Shown here piece after piece: positions 26,309 to 34,589 of a DNA stretch of 64,000 nucleotides. The DNA lies in contig CADBEA010000008.1 in the NCBI GenBank assembly GCA_902793635.1, positions 1-64,000 of the forward strand, written 5' to 3'. Origin of the DNA: an uncultured Erysipelotrichaceae bacterium. GTDB lineage: Bacteria > Bacillota_I > Bacilli_A > Erysipelotrichales > Erysipelotrichaceae. The notes beneath the pieces were generated by a model. The model worked only from the letters and a program-made list of their open reading frames with translations. It searched no databases and was not told where the DNA came from. Every line of letters starts with the position of its first letter. Positions within the stretch are counted from its first letter, which is position 1. The translations under genes were made by a program, and so were the position numbers.

Positions 26309-26339
26309 AAACAAATTTCATTATTTTTGAAATTAGTTT
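26309..26339. promoter_or_regulatory. Imperfect dyad, candidate operator
   Basis: AAACAAATTTCA, 7 nt, TGAAATTAGTTT: 12-bp arms with one mismatch. The right arm touches the -35 box of the following promoter, the placement of a repressor site. The regulator is unknown. Confidence 0.45.
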
Positions 26340-26365
26340 ACATTAATCTTGTTACAGGATATAAT
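26337..26365 (+). promoter_or_regulatory. Strong promoter of the pyrophosphatase-like gene
   Basis: TTTACA, 17 bp, TATAAT. AAAGGGG lies about 10 nt before the ATG at 26396. Confidence 0.8.
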
Positions 26366-26395
26366 TGCTGTTAGTAGTTAAAGGGGTTTTGATTT

Positions 26396-26788
26396 ATGGC
26401 TGAGTATGAAAACAATGCATATTTCTGGCAGAAAGTCGATACACTGTTTCTGTCAAGCGGGGTAACGCTGTTTCGCAAAAAAGGAGATGTGCATCCTGTT
26501 TTTGCAAATCTGATTTATCCGACGGATTACGGATACGTCAATGACACGAACAGTGTCAGCGGTGACGGAGTTTCCGTTTATGCCGGAACCGGCAACCGCA
26601 GCATTATCACGGCACTGGTTGTCGCCGCCGATATCCTGGCCAAAGAGCTGGATGTCAAGGTTCTTGTCGGCTGCAACGAACAGGAAACAGACGACGTTCT
26701 GCGTTTTCTGAACCAGACGGATTATCAGAAAACCGTTCTGATCCGCCGCGGCAGTCAGATCCCGGCCTGGGGAATTACTGATAACTGA
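26396..26788 (+). CDS. Family I inorganic pyrophosphatase-like protein, active site degenerate
   Basis: 130 residues. The segment HPVFANLIYPTDYGYVNDTN followed by SGDGVSVYAGT matches the small pyrophosphatase-like proteins of Firmicutes, where HPxYxxxxYPxxYGYI is conserved. True family I enzymes have a DxDPxD metal-binding motif, which is absent here, so pyrophosphate hydrolysis is doubtful; a ligand-binding role is possible. The C-terminal part (VLVGCNEQETDDVLRFL) is not informative. Single-gene unit with a strong promoter, a dyad at the -35, and a terminator. Confidence 0.65.
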   Translation: MAEYENNAYFWQKVDTLFLSSGVTLFRKKGDVHPVFANLIYPTDYGYVNDTNSVSGDGVSVYAGTGNRSIITALVVAADILAKELDVKVLVGCNEQETDDVLRFLNQTDYQKTVLIRRGSQIPAWGITDN

Positions 26789-26794
26789 TTACAT

Positions 26795-26821
26795 GAACAG
26801 CATTTATGCTGTTCTTTTTTT
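26795..26821 (+). terminator. Rho-independent terminator
   Basis: GAACAGCA-TTTA-TGCTGTTC followed by seven T. An ATG in its left arm (26793) is not a gene start. Confidence 0.85.
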
Positions 26822-26837
26822 CCAAGGAGATATCACG

Positions 26838-27305
26838 ATGCAGAAAGAAATGAACATCCGGTATTTTATCGAACACCAGCTGACGAGAAAATGGTTTTTT
26901 GAGGACGGCGAACGGTTTGTGGCTGTGCTGATCGAAAGAGGGGAGCTCTATCCGCAGATGGTCCGCCGCATCTATGAGGACAATGGTCAGGAGTATCCCT
27001 TTACCGACGACCAGTTCGCCGTGCATGGTCTGCATGTCAAAGGTGACGTCTATTGTGTTTTCATCAAAATGCCGGAACCGGAAGCGGAGGCGGACTGTCT
27101 GTACATCATGATGTTCTTTGACAGAGCCTTTGAGAAAACCGCTTATTATACAGTTGAAAACAGCGTCTCGCTGTTCTTCGGCCAGACGCTGACATATCTT
27201 TGTGAATGGACAAAGGATGGTGAGCACCTCAACTATATGCAGTGCAGCGACGATCCGGCTGTCTGTCTTGAACAGTGCAGAAAGCTGTATTTTGAAGAAG
27301 CATAA
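26838..27305 (+). CDS. Hypothetical cytosolic protein
   Basis: 155 residues, no signal peptide or membrane helix. Begins MQKEMNIRYFIEHQLTRKWF; acidic, rich in aromatic residues, alpha/beta pattern (ERFVAVLIERGELYPQMVRR, VYCVFIKMPEPEAEADCLYI). The end (CLEQCRKLYFEEA) has two cysteines four apart. I do not recognise a family. AAGGAGATATCACG gives a textbook ribosome site 8 nt before the ATG; the longer frame starts within the preceding terminator. It is probably expressed by read-through of that terminator or from a promoter I cannot see. Confidence 0.65.
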   Translation: MQKEMNIRYFIEHQLTRKWFFEDGERFVAVLIERGELYPQMVRRIYEDNGQEYPFTDDQFAVHGLHVKGDVYCVFIKMPEPEAEADCLYIMMFFDRAFEKTAYYTVENSVSLFFGQTLTYLCEWTKDGEHLNYMQCSDDPAVCLEQCRKLYFEEA

Positions 27306-27308
27306 GAA

Positions 27309-27337
27309 AACCGTCAATTCAATGACGGTCTTTTTTT
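27309..27337. terminator. Rho-independent terminator between convergent genes
   Basis: ACCGTCA-ATTCAA-TGACGGT followed by CTTTTTTT, 4 nt after the stop codon and just before the end of the convergent deacetylase gene. Confidence 0.85.
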
Positions 27338-27341
27338 ATAA

Positions 27342-28811
27342 TCAGTTGGCGATCCGCTGATGCGGAGCGTAGCTGCCGGGCGAAAGGGCGGAGAAGTGAT
27401 AGCCGTTCGCCAGGCCCCATTTGATAATGTCTTCGACAGCGTTGACAGAATATGCCTTGACGTCGTGCTGCAGGACAACAGACGGAACTCCGGCATTGCT
27501 GCAGGCTTCGATGCCGCCAATGACATTCTGATAAACCTCGTTGGTATCTGTCGTACCGCCGGCGTCGCCGCTTGAAACATTCCAGTCAAAGTAGACATAA
27601 CCGCGGGCATTTGCCTCGGCCGCGAGCCGTGACATGATGCCGGTGTTGTAGTTGGCGGAAACGGTATTGGAACTGCCGCCCGGGAAGCGGAACATGTTTG
27701 TATAGGATCCGGTCTGGGCCGCGATCACCGCGTTCTGGTTATTGAAGTCTTCCCAGTAATTGCTTTCCGAAGCGTAGATATACGCGTAGTTGTGGGTTGT
27801 CGTATGAACGGCAACGGTATGTCCCTGCTGGGCCGCCAGCGCCATGCAGTAGGCATACTGCGGATAGGCGGACGTTGTGAAGAAGGTGGCCTTGACATCA
27901 TATCTTGCCAGGATGTCGAGCAGTTCTTCCGTGTAGGCATAGGGACCGTCGTCAAACGTCAGATAGATCGTCTTGCTGTCTTCACCTGCGGCGCCGTTGT
28001 TGCTGGGCCGCGGCACGACATGCACGATACGGGTGATTTCCGAATGGTTGCCGTGCTCATCGGTGACGGAATAGACCAGTTCATAATCACCGGCTGTTCC
28101 CGTATCGACGGAACCTTCGACCTGAACGTTGGCAGTGACGTCTCCGTCGACATCATCTTCGGCATAGTAGTCGTTGATCCACTGGCTGCCGATATAAGCG
28201 GTTTCTTCCTGGGCACCCTGCGGGAAGGAGATATCCGGACCGCGGCGGTCATCGTAGACGATCGTTCTGGTCACGCGGGCGGCATTGCCGGAAGAGTCCT
28301 TCACGACATACACCACGCTGTCCTTGTACTGGGTGCGGACGACCTTGTCCGTCAGATCGCCGTCATAGTTGTCGGAAGCACTGAAGCCTTCTTCCTCGTA
28401 CTTATGGCCGATCGTCGTGTATCCGTCCGGATCCGCTGTCAGTTTGATTTCCGGTGCGACAGAATCGCGGACGATGACTTTCCGTTCCAGTGTTTCATTC
28501 AGATCATGAAACGCGGCGCTGTATGTCACCGGGTATTCCCCGAGCTTTTTCACATCTACGGTGCCGTCCGTCTTTACTTCGAGTTCTTTTTTCAGAAACG
28601 GAATCAGTGTCTCGTGATAGTAGGCGACGGCGCCTTCTTCCTGATAGTTTTCCCCGTATTCCACATAAGATGGATTCTCGCCGTTCGGCTCGATCACGAT
28701 CTCATGCCGGTTAAAGATAAAAAAGACCCCCGCAAGACCAGTCACGATTGCCGCGCAGATCAGAAGCAGCGGCACCAGCCTGACTTTTCTTTTTTTCTTT
28801 GTATCTGTCAT
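27342..28811 (-). CDS. Membrane-anchored polysaccharide deacetylase with Ig-like repeats
   Basis: 489 residues. A short basic cytoplasmic tail (MTDTKKKRKVRL) and one membrane helix (VPLLLICAAIVTGLAGVFFI) anchor the protein. Residues about 40-270 hold three DUF5011/Ig-like repeats with DxDGDLT or DVDGDVT signatures. The C-terminal NodB domain has all catalytic motifs: TIYLTFDDGPYAYT, the metal pair in AVHTTTHNY, RFPGGSSN, DWNVSSGDAGG and VVLQHD. It likely removes acetyl groups from peptidoglycan or another envelope glycan, helping lysozyme resistance. The start lies 10 nt after a -10 box and lacks a Shine-Dalgarno; the longer frame covers the promoter. Confidence 0.9.
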   Translation of the reverse strand: MTDTKKKRKVRLVPLLLICAAIVTGLAGVFFIFNRHEIVIEPNGENPSYVEYGENYQEEGAVAYYHETLIPFLKKELEVKTDGTVDVKKLGEYPVTYSAAFHDLNETLERKVIVRDSVAPEIKLTADPDGYTTIGHKYEEEGFSASDNYDGDLTDKVVRTQYKDSVVYVVKDSSGNAARVTRTIVYDDRRGPDISFPQGAQEETAYIGSQWINDYYAEDDVDGDVTANVQVEGSVDTGTAGDYELVYSVTDEHGNHSEITRIVHVVPRPSNNGAAGEDSKTIYLTFDDGPYAYTEELLDILARYDVKATFFTTSAYPQYAYCMALAAQQGHTVAVHTTTHNYAYIYASESNYWEDFNNQNAVIAAQTGSYTNMFRFPGGSSNTVSANYNTGIMSRLAAEANARGYVYFDWNVSSGDAGGTTDTNEVYQNVIGGIEACSNAGVPSVVLQHDVKAYSVNAVEDIIKWGLANGYHFSALSPGSYAPHQRIAN

Positions 28812-28821
28812 TTCGAGCAAT

Positions 28822-28830
28822 ATTGTACCA
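28822..28830 (-). promoter_or_regulatory. Extended -10 promoter, near-leaderless start
   Basis: TGG-TACAAT on the minus strand ends 10 nt before the deacetylase ATG, giving at most a 3-5 nt leader. Confidence 0.5.
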
Positions 28831-28856
28831 CGATTTCCATAAAACGATGTACCAAT

Positions 28857-28883
28857 AAAAAAGCATGTCCGCATGGGACATGC
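28857..28883 (-). terminator. Rho-independent terminator
   Basis: On the minus strand GCATGTCCC-ATGC-GGACATGC followed by six T, 7 nt after the phospholipase-like gene and before the deacetylase promoter. Confidence 0.85.
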
Positions 28884-28889
28884 CATGAA

Positions 28890-29750
28890 TCAATATGGTT
28901 CGCCGCAGAAGTTAACCTTGAAGTCCGCGTCGGAATGATGCTCAATCAGCTCAGCGGCCCTGACGACTGCCTTCTGATAGAGTTCCGGGAAGGAATCACT
29001 GATCGTTTGGGAAGGGTCAAAGGCCAGCGGATAAGCTGTATGGGACTGGTTGATGACCGTTCTGTCCGTACGTCCGTTCAGCATCATGCCGGTAAACGAG
29101 TGGGGGATATGCAGAATGTTTTCCGCCACGTAGAACATTTTCTGCTTTCTGACACCCGGTTTGAGAACCGAGGTCCAGAAAGAGAACTGATCGATCGTTT
29201 CCCTGAGCAGGCGGGTGCTGATATCCAGATGATAGACGGAACGGAACATGCCGTGATACAGGTTGGCCAGTTTGCGGGCCGCTTCCTTATCCGTCTTAAG
29301 ATCTTTATAAACGTTGTAGGAGGTGATTTCGCGGTTTTTCTGGCCGAGGATCCAGGCATCGATGTCACCTTCCATGGTGACATGGGCTTCGCCTTCATGA
29401 ATGCCGGTATCCTCATGCTTTTTTCGGGCCACGGCGCAGATCAGCGGATGGGTGATACTGTCGAGAGCATAGTGACAGAGATAACCCATGAAGTAGCTGC
29501 GCAGGTCATCATCCTTCATGCTGTAGCGGTCAAAGTAGGCAACGGTTTCGGCAATACCGGTGTCATGCATCAGGTTGCCGTACTCTTTCAGGGAACCGGG
29601 AAGCAGTGAGGCCCTAGAGAAGAACAGCAGGTCCGGACCCTGGGAACCGATCAGATACATGCTGCGGCTGGTGATCAGATCCTGAAGTTCCGGCTTCAGG
29701 CTGCGGTATACGTCTTTTGCGAATTCGACGTGGGTGGTTGCGGCAGGCAT
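28890..29750 (-). CDS. Zinc-dependent phospholipase C-like protein
   Basis: 286 residues. Pattern of the zinc-dependent phospholipase C/S1-P1 nuclease-like family: PAATTHVEFAKDVY, SQGPDLLFF, YLCHYALDSITHPL and EGDIDAWIL (His/Asp/Glu metal ligands). There is no signal peptide, unlike clostridial alpha-toxins, so it is a cytosolic member whose substrate is not known; intracellular forms are common in gut Firmicutes. AAGGAG overlaps the stop codon of the upstream aminotransferase gene, 3 nt apart, so the two are translated from one mRNA. Confidence 0.8.
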   Translation of the reverse strand: MPAATTHVEFAKDVYRSLKPELQDLITSRSMYLIGSQGPDLLFFSRASLLPGSLKEYGNLMHDTGIAETVAYFDRYSMKDDDLRSYFMGYLCHYALDSITHPLICAVARKKHEDTGIHEGEAHVTMEGDIDAWILGQKNREITSYNVYKDLKTDKEAARKLANLYHGMFRSVYHLDISTRLLRETIDQFSFWTSVLKPGVRKQKMFYVAENILHIPHSFTGMMLNGRTDRTVINQSHTAYPLAFDPSQTISDSFPELYQKAVVRAAELIEHHSDADFKVNFCGEPY

Positions 29751-29753
29751 GGT

Positions 29754-30995
29754 TTACTCCTTCGTGATCTCATCCTCGATCTTTTTCATGACCGCTGCGA
29801 GTCCAATTGCTTTCGCGACCGGCAGTGAGCAGACGGCGACACGGATACCGTGATTGACTTTGACAGTATAGATATGATTGTCCATAAATGCCTTGTGCAT
29901 TTTGTCACGGACACTGTTGTCCGGGATACGCAGGGTGACGAAGAAGCCTTCCTTGTACGGATAGACATCCAGACCGCACTCTTTCGCTTCCTTCAGGAAG
30001 ACATCGGAGCGGGCCTTCATCTGATCGATGTATTTCTGCTTTTCCTGCAGGAATGCCTCGCGGTTTTCAGTGATGATCCAGACAAAGTTTTCCATGGCCG
30101 CGTTCGGAACGTTAGACCAGGTTGCCCGGGCTTTCTTTTCCATGATGATTTCAACTTCTCTGACACTTTCCTGCTTTTTGGCAAGAATGATGGCGGCACC
30201 GCAGCGCAGGCCGTAGGAAGTCAGTGTTTTGGAGCAGCTGAAGCATACTGTGATCAGCATATTGTCACTGATGTCGTTGAAGACATCCATATAGTCGTGA
30301 ACGTGAGGGAGATTATTGGAATAATCCATGTAGGCGATGTCATTGATGATCACGCACGGATGGGAACGTGAGCACTCCTTCAGGAAGCTGATCAGTTCCT
30401 GCCATTCCGTTTTTGTCATCGAATAGCCGGTCGGGTTATGGCACGGGTCATTGAGAATCAGAACGATTTTATCCTGATGGGCCATGACTTCCTTAACCGT
30501 TTCCCTGATGGAGGCGAGATTGAAGGAATCACCGTCAAACATATGATAGCTGACATGATTGATGCCGTTTTCATGCGCCATCAATGTGTAGCTTCCCCAG
30601 GCGATGTCCGGAAGGATCAGTGTTTCACCGGCATCGAGGAAAGTGGTGATAGCGGTGGAGATGGCACCGCTGCCGCCCGGCGTGGCGATCACGCTGGAAC
30701 AAAGATCGACATTGCTCGGACCGATGACCCAGTCATAAACGGCTTTCCGGTAGGACGGATTGCCGATGATGCCGGACGCATAACGGGCTTTGACACGGTG
30801 ATCGATCGCATCATAGTGATCGAAAACGGTATCCAGCGCGACGAGTTTGCCGTCTTCGCTGTAAAGCGAACCGATGGTCGCGTCGACCACGTTCTCTTCA
30901 CCGTTCGCGGCTTTGTCTTCTCTGGCCAGCTGGGCAATACTGAAGACGCCGTCGACCATTGGTGTCAGATCTGCGCTTTTCCTGGTAAATACCAT
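29754..30995 (-). CDS. PLP-dependent aminotransferase, class I/II
   Basis: 413 residues, fold type I aminotransferase. VIATPGGSGAISTAITTF binds the PLP phosphate, NDPCHNPTGYSM is the NPTG motif, INDIAYMDY holds the Asp/Tyr that contact the pyridine ring, and CSKTLTSYGLRCGA carries the Schiff-base Lys. The sequence resembles aromatic or aspartate-type aminotransferases of clostridia; specificity is not decidable. AAAGGAGA lies 11 nt before the start. Follows the YggS gene by 14 nt, and PLP handling by YggS fits. Confidence 0.9.
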   Translation of the reverse strand: MVFTRKSADLTPMVDGVFSIAQLAREDKAANGEENVVDATIGSLYSEDGKLVALDTVFDHYDAIDHRVKARYASGIIGNPSYRKAVYDWVIGPSNVDLCSSVIATPGGSGAISTAITTFLDAGETLILPDIAWGSYTLMAHENGINHVSYHMFDGDSFNLASIRETVKEVMAHQDKIVLILNDPCHNPTGYSMTKTEWQELISFLKECSRSHPCVIINDIAYMDYSNNLPHVHDYMDVFNDISDNMLITVCFSCSKTLTSYGLRCGAAIILAKKQESVREVEIIMEKKARATWSNVPNAAMENFVWIITENREAFLQEKQKYIDQMKARSDVFLKEAKECGLDVYPYKEGFFVTLRIPDNSVRDKMHKAFMDNHIYTVKVNHGIRVAVCSLPVAKAIGLAAVMKKIEDEITKE

Positions 30996-31009
30996 AATGT
31001 TTGTCTCCT

Positions 31010-31648
31010 TTATTTTTCAAATAGATATGTGCCGATGCGGACCATGTTCGATCCGCACGCGAGTGCTTCTGTATAATCGTCGCTCATACCCATGGAAAGG
31101 ATATGAATGTCATATGTCTGATGCAGAGTGTCAAACAGTTCTCTGCCTTGGGTGAAGACTTCCCGGATGCGTGCTTTGTCATCCGTATGCGGGCCCATGG
31201 CCATGATGCCTTCGATCCGCACATGCTCAAGTTTTTCGCAATGGGCGAAGAGGGCGTCCGCTTCCGATGCGTCCAGACCGCTTTTACCGGTGTCTTCAAG
31301 AGCCAGATGGAATTCCGCCAGCACCGGAATGACTTTTCCGATCCGGGCTGCTTCCTTTTCAATGACATCAGCGAGGGCGATGCTGTCGAGCGACTGGATC
31401 ATGGACACGTACGGCAGGATCTTCCGTACTTTGTTGCGCTGCAGATGGCCGATGAAGTGCCACTGGATATCTGCCGGCAGAACTTCCGCCTTGCTGATCA
31501 GTTCTTCCGCCCGGTTCTCAGCGAAGATCCTTTCTCCCTGTTCATAATAGGAAAGGATCTCTTCCGGCGTGCGGTGCTTGCTGACGATGCACAGGACGGC
31601 AGATGTGCCGGTATTCTGTTTTACGGTATCGTAATGGTCCCGAATCAT
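31010..31648 (-). CDS. YggS-family PLP homeostasis protein
   Basis: 212 residues, alanine-racemase-like TIM barrel that carries PLP without enzyme activity and buffers PLP and amino acid pools. The PLP Lys is in VLCIVSKHRT (K near residue 24; usually AVSKTH), followed by FAENRAEELISKAE, QWHFIGHLQRNKVR, and the phosphate-binding end LSMGMSDDYTEALACGSNMVRIG. The frame extends 23 codons upstream, but that start would be inside folT's end and precede the -10 box; the ATG used follows that box by 7 nt with no Shine-Dalgarno. Confidence 0.9.
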   Translation of the reverse strand: MIRDHYDTVKQNTGTSAVLCIVSKHRTPEEILSYYEQGERIFAENRAEELISKAEVLPADIQWHFIGHLQRNKVRKILPYVSMIQSLDSIALADVIEKEAARIGKVIPVLAEFHLALEDTGKSGLDASEADALFAHCEKLEHVRIEGIMAMGPHTDDKARIREVFTQGRELFDTLHQTYDIHILSMGMSDDYTEALACGSNMVRIGTYLFEK

Positions 31649-31655
31649 ATGCGTT

Positions 31656-31664
31656 ATTATAACA
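31656..31664 (-). promoter_or_regulatory. Extended -10 promoter, probable leaderless start
   Basis: TGT-TATAAT on the minus strand ends 7 nt before the yggS-like ATG; no Shine-Dalgarno. Confidence 0.6.
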
Positions 31665-31713
31665 CCAATCAGCGCAACAGGCAGGGCAGATGAAAAAAAG
31701 TGAACGCAGAGGC

Positions 31714-32292
31714 TCACTTAAAGGAAATCGGAACAGAGTTTTCCTCCCTGATCAGATTGCGGCGCTTCAGGATGGGAATCATAACCGAGAAGACCGCGAC
31801 CAGGATGATGATCTCGATCGGCAGAAGGACCGTGTTCTTGATCAGGCTGTTGGTGGCATAAAAGATATAGCCTTTGGAATACAACATGGAAGACCAGAGC
31901 GATCCGAGCAGGACGTTGACAAAATAGTTGATGACAAATTTGGCGCCGGCCAGCTTCAGAACGGTGATCTTTGTGTCATAGAGGAACAGACCCCAGATCA
32001 TGGCCGCCAACATGGCGGTAATCGTGTAGCCGATGAAGAACGGTCCGGTCGGGAACAGCATGACACCGAGCAGATCGCTGATCAGGCCGGATACCAGACC
32101 GGCAGCTGGGCCGATAATGGCTCCTTCGACAGCCGATACGATGAAACTGACGCTGATACGCAGGTTCTCAGCTACCGGAATGAACATTGAGTTGACAACC
32201 ACGCGAAGGGCGATGAAGACAGCCATGATGGCCAGGTATTTTGTGCTTTTGAGGTTGGATGCTGATTTCAGCCACATTTCTTTTCTGAACAT
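31714..32292 (-). CDS. folT: Folate ECF transporter substrate-binding subunit FolT
   Basis: 192 residues with six hydrophobic helices, S-component of an energy-coupling factor transporter. ALRVVVNSMFIPVAENLRIS and SAVEGAIIGPAAGLVSGLISD followed by GPFFIGYTITAMLAAMIWGL are the FolT pattern. It captures folate and docks with a shared EcfA/A'/T module encoded elsewhere. AAAGGAGAAGG precedes the ATG. The ~110-nt leader holds a tetrahydrofolate riboswitch, which supports the folate assignment. Confidence 0.92.
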   Translation of the reverse strand: MFRKEMWLKSASNLKSTKYLAIMAVFIALRVVVNSMFIPVAENLRISVSFIVSAVEGAIIGPAAGLVSGLISDLLGVMLFPTGPFFIGYTITAMLAAMIWGLFLYDTKITVLKLAGAKFVINYFVNVLLGSLWSSMLYSKGYIFYATNSLIKNTVLLPIEIIILVAVFSVMIPILKRRNLIREENSVPISFK

Positions 32293-32355
32293 AAAAACCT
32301 TCTCCTTTCTCCATCATATGAAGTCCGGGAAGGCACTTTTCACATAATGGGATAA

Positions 32356-32428
32356 GTAATAACAACCGCAAGCTGTTTGCTTTTCGTCTGCGAGATTCCC
32401 ATATTCGCAGCACTTGACGCAGTATTAC
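32356..32428 (-). ncRNA. Tetrahydrofolate (THF) riboswitch upstream of folT
   Basis: On the minus strand the closing stem GTAATA/TATTAC encloses GCGTCAAGTG, a hairpin CTGCGA...TCGCAG, ACGAAAAGC, and the hairpin AGC...GCTTGCGG. Order and sequence align with the known folT-type THF aptamer (core GCGUUAAGUG ... ACGAAGCG ... GCGCGGU). It ends about 64 nt before the folT start; no terminator with T-run lies between, so control of translation start is likely. A TTGACA (-35) lies further upstream near 32458 with an AT-rich, poorly spaced -10. Confidence 0.75.
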
Positions 32429-32487
32429 GAGACATAGATTATCATATACACAATCGCTGTCAACTGTTTGGCGCTCTGTCCTGTCCG

Positions 32488-32496
32488 TGATAGAAT
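32488..32496 (+). promoter_or_regulatory. Extended -10 promoter, probable leaderless start
   Basis: TGA-TAGAAT ends 7 nt before the ATG at 32504, with TTGGCG 17 bp upstream of the -10 (32468-32473). No Shine-Dalgarno. Confidence 0.55.
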
Positions 32497-32503
32497 GAAA
32501 GAC

Positions 32504-33376
32504 ATGGTAAAAACTGCTGTAACATGTGAAGATTCACGCCTGATCGGAGCTTTGCGGAAAGCCGGTGCCGATGAGGTGATCCTGGCTCTTGAAAACGGCT
32601 GCTTCAGTGCTCTGAAGCCTTTTGCGGCCGACGAAATCATCGCCCTGGTATCCGCGGTCCATCTGGAAGGCATGACGCTTTCCGTGCTGATGAACCGGCT
32701 CTTTCCGCAGGATGAGATCGCTTCGTTTCAGAATCAGATGATCTGGCTTCTGAACGAAGGCGCTGATCATATCATCGCTGCCGATCCCGGTCTGCTTTAT
32801 CATGCCCAGGCCAAAGGCGTGCTGGACCGGGTGATCTTTGATCCGGAGACCCTGATGACGAATTCCCGTGATGCTTTGTTCTACAGTCAGCTGGGAGTTT
32901 CCTCAGTGATGATCTCCCAGCTGCTCTGTGAAGAGGAGATCCTAGCCATTGCCCGCAATGTGCCGGGCTGTTCGCTGTGTGTTTTCGGCCATCAGCTGAT
33001 GAGTGTTTCCGGCCGGCCGCTGCTTGAAGCCTATGCGCTGCGCAAAGGCACAGACAGTCTGCGGGGCAGGAAAAACCTTCTGCTGAAGGAAGAGAAAAGG
33101 GAAGAGAAGATGCCCGCCTATGAGAATGACTATGCGGCCATGATCTACAGTGACTATATTCAGGATTCCTTTGACCAGCTTGCCTCCTTTGCCGAAAACG
33201 GCATCAGCCGCATTGTCCTTCAGGGTGTTTTCCTGCCGGAAGAAATGCTGCTGGATGCTGCAGCGACCAGCCAGAAAGTTCTGGCCGGCGATCTAAACAG
33301 CAAAGAAGCGTTCAGAAAGAAATACAGCGCCATGCCGCTGTCGGATGGATATTATGGGATTAAGACGATTAAGTGA
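32504..33376 (+). CDS. Peptidase U32-family protein, TrhP1/YrrN-like
   Basis: 290 residues, shorter partner of a tandem U32 pair as in B. subtilis yrrN-yrrO. It has the barrel of the family (LRKAGADEVILALENGCFSA, NEGADHIIAADPGLLYHA, CSLCVFGHQLMSVSG) but is divergent. In B. subtilis YrrN and YrrO (TrhP1/TrhP2) are needed for 5-hydroxyuridine at tRNA position 34; despite the peptidase name, RNA hydroxylation is the better-supported role. The longer frame back to a TTG would cover the promoter. Ends 4 nt before the second U32 gene. Confidence 0.75.
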   Translation: MVKTAVTCEDSRLIGALRKAGADEVILALENGCFSALKPFAADEIIALVSAVHLEGMTLSVLMNRLFPQDEIASFQNQMIWLLNEGADHIIAADPGLLYHAQAKGVLDRVIFDPETLMTNSRDALFYSQLGVSSVMISQLLCEEEILAIARNVPGCSLCVFGHQLMSVSGRPLLEAYALRKGTDSLRGRKNLLLKEEKREEKMPAYENDYAAMIYSDYIQDSFDQLASFAENGISRIVLQGVFLPEEMLLDAAATSQKVLAGDLNSKEAFRKKYSAMPLSDGYYGIKTIK

Positions 33377-33380
33377 CAAC

Positions 33381-34589
33381 ATGAAAAAACCGGAATTATT
33401 GGCACCGGCCGGTGATCTGAAGCGCTGCAAGACCGCCATCCGTTACGGTGCCGATGCCGTGTATATCGGCGGCCGTTCTTTTTCCCTGCGTTCGCGTGCT
33501 TCCAATTTCACGATGGATGATATCCGGGAAGCCTGCGCATTTGCCAGGGAACACGGTTCCGTGATCCACGTGACAGTCAATATCATTCCCCATGAAGAAG
33601 ACTTTGACGGTCTTCGTGAATACCTGATGGAACTGCAGGATGCCGGTGTGCACGCTGTCATCGTTGCTTCACCGGCGATCATGAAACTGGCCCGTGAAGC
33701 AGCCCCGAAACTGGAGATCCACTGCTCGACACAGCTGTCAGTGACAAATGCCGATGCCGCCCGTTTTTTCCGTGAACAGCTTCATGCCGACCGGGTCGTT
33801 CTGGCCCGTGAGTGCACGATGGCTGATGTCAGAAAAATCACGGCTGTCTGCCAGGCGCAGACGGAAGCGTTTATTCACGGCGGCATGTGTGTCAATTACT
33901 CGGGCCGCTGCACGCTGTCCAACCGCATGACCCTGCGGGATGCCAACCGGGGCGGCTGTGCTCAGAGCTGCCGCTGGCTGTATCATCTGTATGAACAGGA
34001 TCAGGAACTCAGTGATGAAGATCTTCTGACCATTGGCTCCCGCGATCTGATGTGCGCTGAATGGATCTGGCCGCTGATCGAAGCAGGCGTGTCCTCGTTC
34101 AAGATCGAAGGCCGGATGAAGACGGAATACTATGTCGCATCCATCGTCAGTGCTTACCGGCATCTGATCGACGAGATCTGGGAAAACCACGGACCGCTCT
34201 CTGGCGAACGCATGGCGTATCACCGCCGGCAGATCATGTTCGCCGAAAACCGTCAGACCTGTGATGGCTTCTACGGCGGCCAGGCGGATGAAAACTCGCT
34301 GATCTATCACATGACCAGCGACGCTGACGTCAACCATGACTTCCTCGGCACTGTGAAGGCCTATGATCCGATCCGCGGCACGGCCCTGATCGAAACAAGA
34401 AACGTCTTCAGCACCCATGAGACAGTGCAGATTCTCACGCCCGATGAAATGCACGGTGATTTTGAGATCACTTCCATCACCGATACGGAAGGGAATGAAC
34501 TCACTTCCAGCCGGCGGCCGATGGTATGCGTTGAAATACCCGTACCCTGGCAGGTCAGGGAAGAAGATATTCTGCGGAGGTCAAGATGA
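33381..34589 (+). CDS. Peptidase U32-family protein, TrhP2/YrrO-like tRNA hydroxylation factor
   Basis: 402 residues. ELLAPAGDLKRCKTAIRYGA, VYIGGRSFSLRSRASNF, EIHCSTQLSVTNADAARFF, and the cysteine-rich segment GGMCVNYSGRCTLSN with GCAQSCRW and SFKIEGRMKTEYYVA are the U32 signature, including four Cys that in related proteins bind an Fe-S cluster. Predicted to form 5-hydroxyuridine at the wobble position of tRNA together with the preceding protein. The start MKKPELLAPAGD is universal in the family; the longer frame overlaps the upstream gene. Overlaps the next gene by ATGA. Confidence 0.88.
   Translation: MKKPELLAPAGDLKRCKTAIRYGADAVYIGGRSFSLRSRASNFTMDDIREACAFAREHGSVIHVTVNIIPHEEDFDGLREYLMELQDAGVHAVIVASPAIMKLAREAAPKLEIHCSTQLSVTNADAARFFREQLHADRVVLARECTMADVRKITAVCQAQTEAFIHGGMCVNYSGRCTLSNRMTLRDANRGGCAQSCRWLYHLYEQDQELSDEDLLTIGSRDLMCAEWIWPLIEAGVSSFKIEGRMKTEYYVASIVSAYRHLIDEIWENHGPLSGERMAYHRRQIMFAENRQTCDGFYGGQADENSLIYHMTSDADVNHDFLGTVKAYDPIRGTALIETRNVFSTHETVQILTPDEMHGDFEITSITDTEGNELTSSRRPMVCVEIPVPWQVREEDILRRSR

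Noticed and set aside
27792-29609. 605-codon open frame on the plus strand
   Set aside because: It runs antisense through the polysaccharide deacetylase promoter, terminator and phospholipase-like gene; both minus-strand genes have intact catalytic motifs.
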